Shown here one piece after another: positions 5,450 through 8,307 of a DNA stretch of 8,307 nucleotides. The DNA is from Bacillota bacterium. Lineage in GTDB: Bacteria > Bacillota > Limnochordia > Limnochordales > ZCTH02-B6. Location of the stretch: contig PKQR01000102.1 in assembly GCA_017578085.1 (NCBI GenBank), positions 1-8,307 of the forward strand, given 5' to 3'. A program made the position numbers and the translations under genes. The notes beneath the pieces were generated by a model. It did not search any database. It had not been told where the DNA came from and was given only the letters and a program-made list of their open reading frames with translations. Position 1 is the stretch's first letter. Each line of letters starts with the position of its first letter.

Positions 5450-6209
5450 GGTCAAGGGGCTGACCATGGAATTCGGCGGCCTGCGGGCCGTCGACAACGT
5501 GGACTTTGTGGTCCACGAGGGCGAGATCTTGAGCATCATCGGACCCAACGGCGCCGGCAAGACCACGGTGTTTAACATCCTGACGGGCATCTACCACCCG
5601 ACCGCCGGCGAGGTCGTGTTCCGGGGCCAGCGGCTCAACGACCTCAAGCCGCACCAGATTACGGCCCTGGGAATCGCCCGGACTTTCCAGAACATCCGCC
5701 TCTTCCGCGAGATGACCGTATGGGAGAACGTGGTGGTGGGCGCCCATACCCGCCTCAAGAGCGGTTTCTTCAGCTCCATCTTCAAGGGGCCTGCCACGCG
5801 CCGGGAGGAGCGGGCCGCCCGGGAGCGGGCGTATCGGCACCTGGAGTTTGTCGGTCTCAAGGGCCTTGAAACCGTCAAGGCCCGGCAGCTGCCCTACGGC
5901 GCCCAGCGGCGGCTTGAGATCGCCCGGGCTCTTGCTGCGGAGCCGAAGCTCTTGCTTTTGGACGAGCCTGCAGCCGGCATGAACGCCGGGGAAACCGAGG
6001 AACTGATGAACCTCATCCGCAAGCTCAAGGAACAGAACATCACCGTGCTCCTTATCGAACATGACATGCGCATGGTGATGGACATTTCCGAGCGGATCGT
6101 GGTGCTCGACCACGGCCGCAAGATCGCCGAGGGCACACCGGAGGAAGTGCGGCGGCATGAAGCGGTCATCGCCGCGTACCTGGGGGCGAGCGCACGTGCT
6201 GGCGGTTGA
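5436..6209 (+). CDS. livG: Branched-chain amino-acid ABC transporter ATP-binding protein LivG
   Basis: A cytoplasmic ATPase that drives import through LivHM. It has 257 residues from ATG 5436, preceded at 6 nt by GGGAGGTG (5422-5429), the best ribosome binding site in the window, so the longer in-frame extension is rejected. Motifs: Walker A GPNGAGKT at 36-43; Q-loop RTFQNIRLF with Q85; signature LPYGAQRRLEIARAL at 152-166, where LivG proteins carry Ser/Pro-Tyr-Gly in place of LSGGQ; Walker B LLLLDEPAAGMN at 172-183; and switch histidine H209 in LLIEHDM. The C-terminal AYLG matches the branched-chain-specific ABC tail. It is paired with LivF as a heterodimer, and both catalytic sites look intact. 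It overlaps livM and livF by 14 nt each. Confidence 0.95.
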   Translation: MALLEVKGLTMEFGGLRAVDNVDFVVHEGEILSIIGPNGAGKTTVFNILTGIYHPTAGEVVFRGQRLNDLKPHQITALGIARTFQNIRLFREMTVWENVVVGAHTRLKSGFFSSIFKGPATRREERAARERAYRHLEFVGLKGLETVKARQLPYGAQRRLEIARALAAEPKLLLLDEPAAGMNAGETEELMNLIRKLKEQNITVLLIEHDMRMVMDISERIVVLDHGRKIAEGTPEEVRRHEAVIAAYLGASARAGG

Positions 6210-6900
6210 GAACCTGGTCACCCACTACGGCCCCGTGGAGGCCCTGAAGGGCATCACCCTCCACGTCAACAAGGGCGAGATCGTCACCCTCATCGGCGCC
6301 AACGGTGCGGGCAAGAGCACGACGCTGCGCACCATCTCAGGCCTTGTGCGCCCGACCCGCGGGACCATCACCTACGAGGGCCACGACTTGACGGCGCTGC
6401 CGCCCGACCGCATCGTCGCGCTCGGGATCGCCCACGTCCCCGAGGGCCGGCGGGTGTTTCCCCACATGTCCGTCATGGAAAACCTGGAGCTGGGCGCCTA
6501 CACCCGCACCGACAAGCGCGCCATCCAGGAGGACCTGGACCGGGTGTTCACCCTCTTCCCCCGCCTGGCCGAGCGCCGCTGGCAGCTGGCCGGCACCATG
6601 TCCGGCGGCGAGCAGCAGATGCTCGCCATCGGGCGAGCGCTGATGGCCCGGCCGCGCCTGTTGCTCCTGGACGAGCCGTCCATGGGGCTTGCTCCCATCA
6701 TTGTCGAGAGCATCTTCTCGGTCATCCAGGACATCAACAGGCAGGGCACCACGATTCTACTGGTGGAGCAAAACGCCAACCTGGCCTTGTCGGTGGCCCA
6801 CAAGGGCTACGTGCTGGAAACGGGCCGCGTCGTGCTGAGCGACACCGCCGAGCGCCTGCGGGAGAACGAGGCCGTCCGCCGGGCATACCTGGGCGCTTAG
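6196..6900 (+). CDS. livF: Branched-chain amino-acid ABC transporter ATP-binding protein LivF
   Basis: The second ATPase of the importer, 234 residues from GTG 6196. GGGGG at 6182-6186 lies 9 nt upstream, and the protein then begins MLAVENLVTHYG as LivF normally does; the longer frame from 6157 is unlikely. Motifs: Walker A GANGAGKS at 34-41; the LivF-specific HVPEGRRVFPHMSV at 80-93 in the Q-loop region; signature MSGGEQQMLAIGRAL at 135-149; Walker B LLLLDEPSMGLAP at 155-167; and EQN at 191-193, with Gln in place of the switch His, as is usual for LivF. It is the last gene of the operon; its TAG is one base away from the stop of the convergent phnE gene, and no terminator is visible between them. 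Confidence 0.95.
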   Translation: MLAVENLVTHYGPVEALKGITLHVNKGEIVTLIGANGAGKSTTLRTISGLVRPTRGTITYEGHDLTALPPDRIVALGIAHVPEGRRVFPHMSVMENLELGAYTRTDKRAIQEDLDRVFTLFPRLAERRWQLAGTMSGGEQQMLAIGRALMARPRLLLLDEPSMGLAPIIVESIFSVIQDINRQGTTILLVEQNANLALSVAHKGYVLETGRVVLSDTAERLRENEAVRRAYLGA

Positions 6901-6901
6901 C

Positions 6902-7741
6902 CTACAGCACCCGCCGCCTGAGCCATCCCGACACCAGCTCCCCCAGGACCACAACCCCGAGGATGCAAATCAGGATGACGGCCGCCTGCTGCCAGGCCAG
7001 GAAATCCACCGCGCTGCTCAAGATCATGCCGATGCCGCCGGCCCCCACCAGCCCCAGCACCGTCGACTCGCGGATGTTGATGTCCCAGCGCAGGATGGTG
7101 ACCGCGTAAAAGGTCGGCAAGACCTGCGGGACGATGGCGTAGAGAATCACCTTGGCCCGCGACGCACCCGTGGCCGTCATCGCCTCCACCGGCCGCGGGT
7201 CGCTTTCTTCGATGGCCTCCCCGATGAGCTTGCCCAGAAAGCCGATGGAGCGGAAGGCGATGGCGCAAATGCCCGCCACCACTCCGGGCCCAAAGATGGC
7301 CACAAAGAGCAGGGCCCACACGATGGTGTTGACGGAACGGGTTGCAACCAGGATGAGCCGTCCGAGCCACCAAAGGATCGGGTGGGGCGTGGTGTTGCGG
7401 GCCGAGATGAACGCCACAGGCACCGCCATCAACACCGACAAGAACGTGGCGATGATGGCGATGTTGACGGTTTCCAAAAGCGACTGGAGCACCCGCGGCA
7501 GCACCGCCCAGTCCGGCGGGTACATGCGCTGGAACTGGTCCAGGATCTGCGCCGGGGCATCCCACGCCCAGGGCCAGTGGATGTCCACCCGGACCAGCGC
7601 CCAGCTCACCACCAGCACCGCCGCGAGGTACGCCAGGAAGCGCCCAAGGCGCTGGGCGAGGGTGTAGCGTTCCCATTTGTACGTCGGCAAAGCTTGGGTC
7701 TTCAGCAACGCACCTGTTTTGGACAAGGCATCCGTTTTCAT
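6902..7741 (-). CDS. phnE: Phosphonate/phosphate-ester type ABC transporter permease PhnE
   Basis: A membrane subunit of a PhnCDE-type importer for phosphonates or related phosphorus compounds, BPD_transp_1 family, 279 residues (family usually about 260-290). It has a hydrophilic head (1-33), a first span about 35-52, then the permease core: TVNIAIIATFLSVLMAVPVAF at about 91-111, TRSVNTIVWALLFVAIFGPG, and GFLGKLIGEAIEESDPRPVEAM. The ATPase-coupling EAA loop runs from E186 to P209 (EAMTATGAS ... IVPQVLP), followed by the family hallmark VGAGGIG. AGGAG (7755-7751) lies 9 nt before the ATG, and the start overlaps the stop of the upstream permease as ATGA, so the two form a tandem phnE pair. phnC and phnD are not in the window. 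The substrate is inferred from the family and could be phosphite or another phosphorus compound. Confidence 0.88.
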   Translation of the reverse strand: MKTDALSKTGALLKTQALPTYKWERYTLAQRLGRFLAYLAAVLVVSWALVRVDIHWPWAWDAPAQILDQFQRMYPPDWAVLPRVLQSLLETVNIAIIATFLSVLMAVPVAFISARNTTPHPILWWLGRLILVATRSVNTIVWALLFVAIFGPGVVAGICAIAFRSIGFLGKLIGEAIEESDPRPVEAMTATGASRAKVILYAIVPQVLPTFYAVTILRWDINIRESTVLGLVGAGGIGMILSSAVDFLAWQQAAVILICILGVVVLGELVSGWLRRRVL

Positions 7742-8181
7742 GTCAGCCGGCTCCTAATGCGTCCGCTCACGGCCTCGCTGACCAGGATGAGGCCGATGAT
7801 GACCAGGAGGATGGCAAAGGCGAAATCGTAGTCAAACCGCCTAAAGGCGCTGGAAAGCGTGTTGCCGATCCCGCCTGCGCCGGCGATGCCGACGATGGCC
7901 GACGCCCGCAGGTTGGAGTCCGTCTGGTAAATGCTCAAGCCCACCAGCCGCGGCAGCACCTGCGGGAACACGCCGTACAGGACCGTCTTTGCGAACCCGG
8001 CACCGGTCGACACGATGGCCTCCAGCTGCCCCCGGTCGATTTCCTCGATGGCTTCGGCCAGGAGCTTCCCGACAAAGCCGACGGAATACACCGTCAGCGT
8101 CAGGATGCCGGCCAACGGCCCAAACCCTACGGCCTTGACAAAGATGATGGCCACGATGACCGGGTGAAAGCTCCTGGCCAT
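7738..8181 (-). CDS. phnE: N-terminally truncated PhnE-type permease (probable gene remnant)
   Basis: A 147-residue open frame that matches only the second half of PhnE. Its first residues (ARSFHPVIVAIIFVKAVGFG) align with about residue 133 onward of the neighbouring 279-residue PhnE, and the remaining length then agrees to the end, so about 132 residues with the first spans are missing. The retained part is well conserved: KLLAEAIEEIDRGQLEA, the coupling loop EAIVSTGAGF ... VFPQVLP, and GIAGAGGIGNTLSSAF. In the same frame a TGA lies at 8193-8191, three codons before the ATG, and none of the three upstream frames encodes the missing part. The ATG at 8181 has no well-spaced Shine-Dalgarno. Its stop overlaps the start of the next phnE (ATGA), as in tandem phnE1-phnE2 operons. 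Probably a pseudogene or a product of a deletion or misassembly; a functional half-size permease is less likely. Confidence 0.75.
   Translation of the reverse strand: MARSFHPVIVAIIFVKAVGFGPLAGILTLTVYSVGFVGKLLAEAIEEIDRGQLEAIVSTGAGFAKTVLYGVFPQVLPRLVGLSIYQTDSNLRASAIVGIAGAGGIGNTLSSAFRRFDYDFAFAILLVIIGLILVSEAVSGRIRSRLT
7744..7755 (-). repeat. 12-bp direct repeat, copy 1 (phnE ribosome binding region)
   Basis: On the minus strand this reads AGGAGCCGGCTG. It contains the AGGAG Shine-Dalgarno of the full-length phnE, 9 nt before its ATG. An identical 12-mer occurs at 8200-8211 in front of the truncated copy. Confidence 0.5.
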
Positions 8182-8199
8182 TTGCGCCCATCATTCCCC

Positions 8200-8211
8200 C
8201 AGCCGGCTCCT
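8200..8211 (-). repeat. 12-bp direct repeat, copy 2 (upstream of the truncated phnE)
   Basis: This is an exact second copy of AGGAGCCGGCTG on the minus strand. It is followed by GGGGGA and then two adjacent ATGs (8194-8192 and 8191-8189) in a frame that does not encode PhnE. It could be the original start region of the upstream permease, now separated from its coding sequence by a deletion, or a chance match around a Shine-Dalgarno. Confidence 0.45.
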
Positions 8212-8307
8212 CGCACCTCCCCCGGCGCGGGCAAAAAAACAAGGAGACCTGCACTGGAGAAAGCCGCCCCTCGCGCCCCCGACGGGCCTGCACAGCAACA
8301 GGGACTT

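Noticed and set aside
8227..8240. A7 run (T7 on the minus strand) near 8233-8239 as an intrinsic terminator upstream of the phn genes.
   Set aside because: No stem of useful length is found immediately before the T-run on the minus strand.
8254..8307. A possible plus-strand gene start (CTG, reading LEKAAPRAPDGPAQQQGL) after AAGGAG at 8241-8246.
   Set aside because: CTG starts are rare, only 18 codons are visible and no family is recognisable. Sequence beyond 8307 would be needed; a long in-frame conserved protein would rescue it.
1..8307. CRISPR arrays, tRNA or rRNA genes, insertion sequences, toxin-antitoxin or phage-defence genes.
   Set aside because: None was seen: no regularly spaced repeats, no transposase or integrase motifs, no terminal inverted repeats, and no cloverleaf sequences on either strand by eye.

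Overview
The window is a GC-rich bacterial segment with three unrelated parts: the start of a flagellar filament operon, a complete branched-chain amino-acid ABC transporter operon, and the end of a phosphonate-type ABC permease operon. Shine-Dalgarno-led GTG and TTG starts, a FlaG-FliD gene order and this style of Liv operon fit a high-GC member of the Bacillota (for example a Symbiobacterium-, Thermaerobacter- or Limnochordia-like lineage). I cannot place it further from sequence alone.

Positions 1-1455: on the minus strand, flaG is followed by fliD, whose 3' end runs off the left edge. A poorly conserved promoter region (overlapping sigma-28-like and sigma-A-like matches) lies upstream of flaG. 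fliS would be the usual next gene, but it lies outside the window.

Positions 1611-2093: on the plus strand, an unrecognised small multi-span membrane protein is transcribed divergently from flaG.

Positions 2094-6900: on the plus strand, livK-livH-livM-livG-livF encode a full HAAT-type importer: binding protein, two permeases and two ATPases. livK is separated from livHMGF by about 246 bp. That gap holds a strong GC hairpin just after livK, a good sigma-A-like promoter, and a second long hairpin at the predicted 5' end of the livHMGF transcript. The arrangement suggests that the abundant binding protein and the membrane components are expressed at different levels. livM/livG and livG/livF each overlap by 14 nt, and livH/livM are 7 nt apart, so translation is probably coupled.

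Positions 6902-8181: on the minus strand, converging on livF with one base between the stop codons, are two tandem PhnE-type permease genes joined by an ATGA overlap. The downstream copy is full length. The upstream copy has lost its first ~132 residues, and the sequence before it does not encode the missing part. Positions 8182-8307 hold no gene I can support.

Most of the window is ordinary housekeeping and transport DNA. I do not see a new biological system. The points most worth checking are the livK-livH gap, the broken phnE copy and the lack of a lipobox in LivK.
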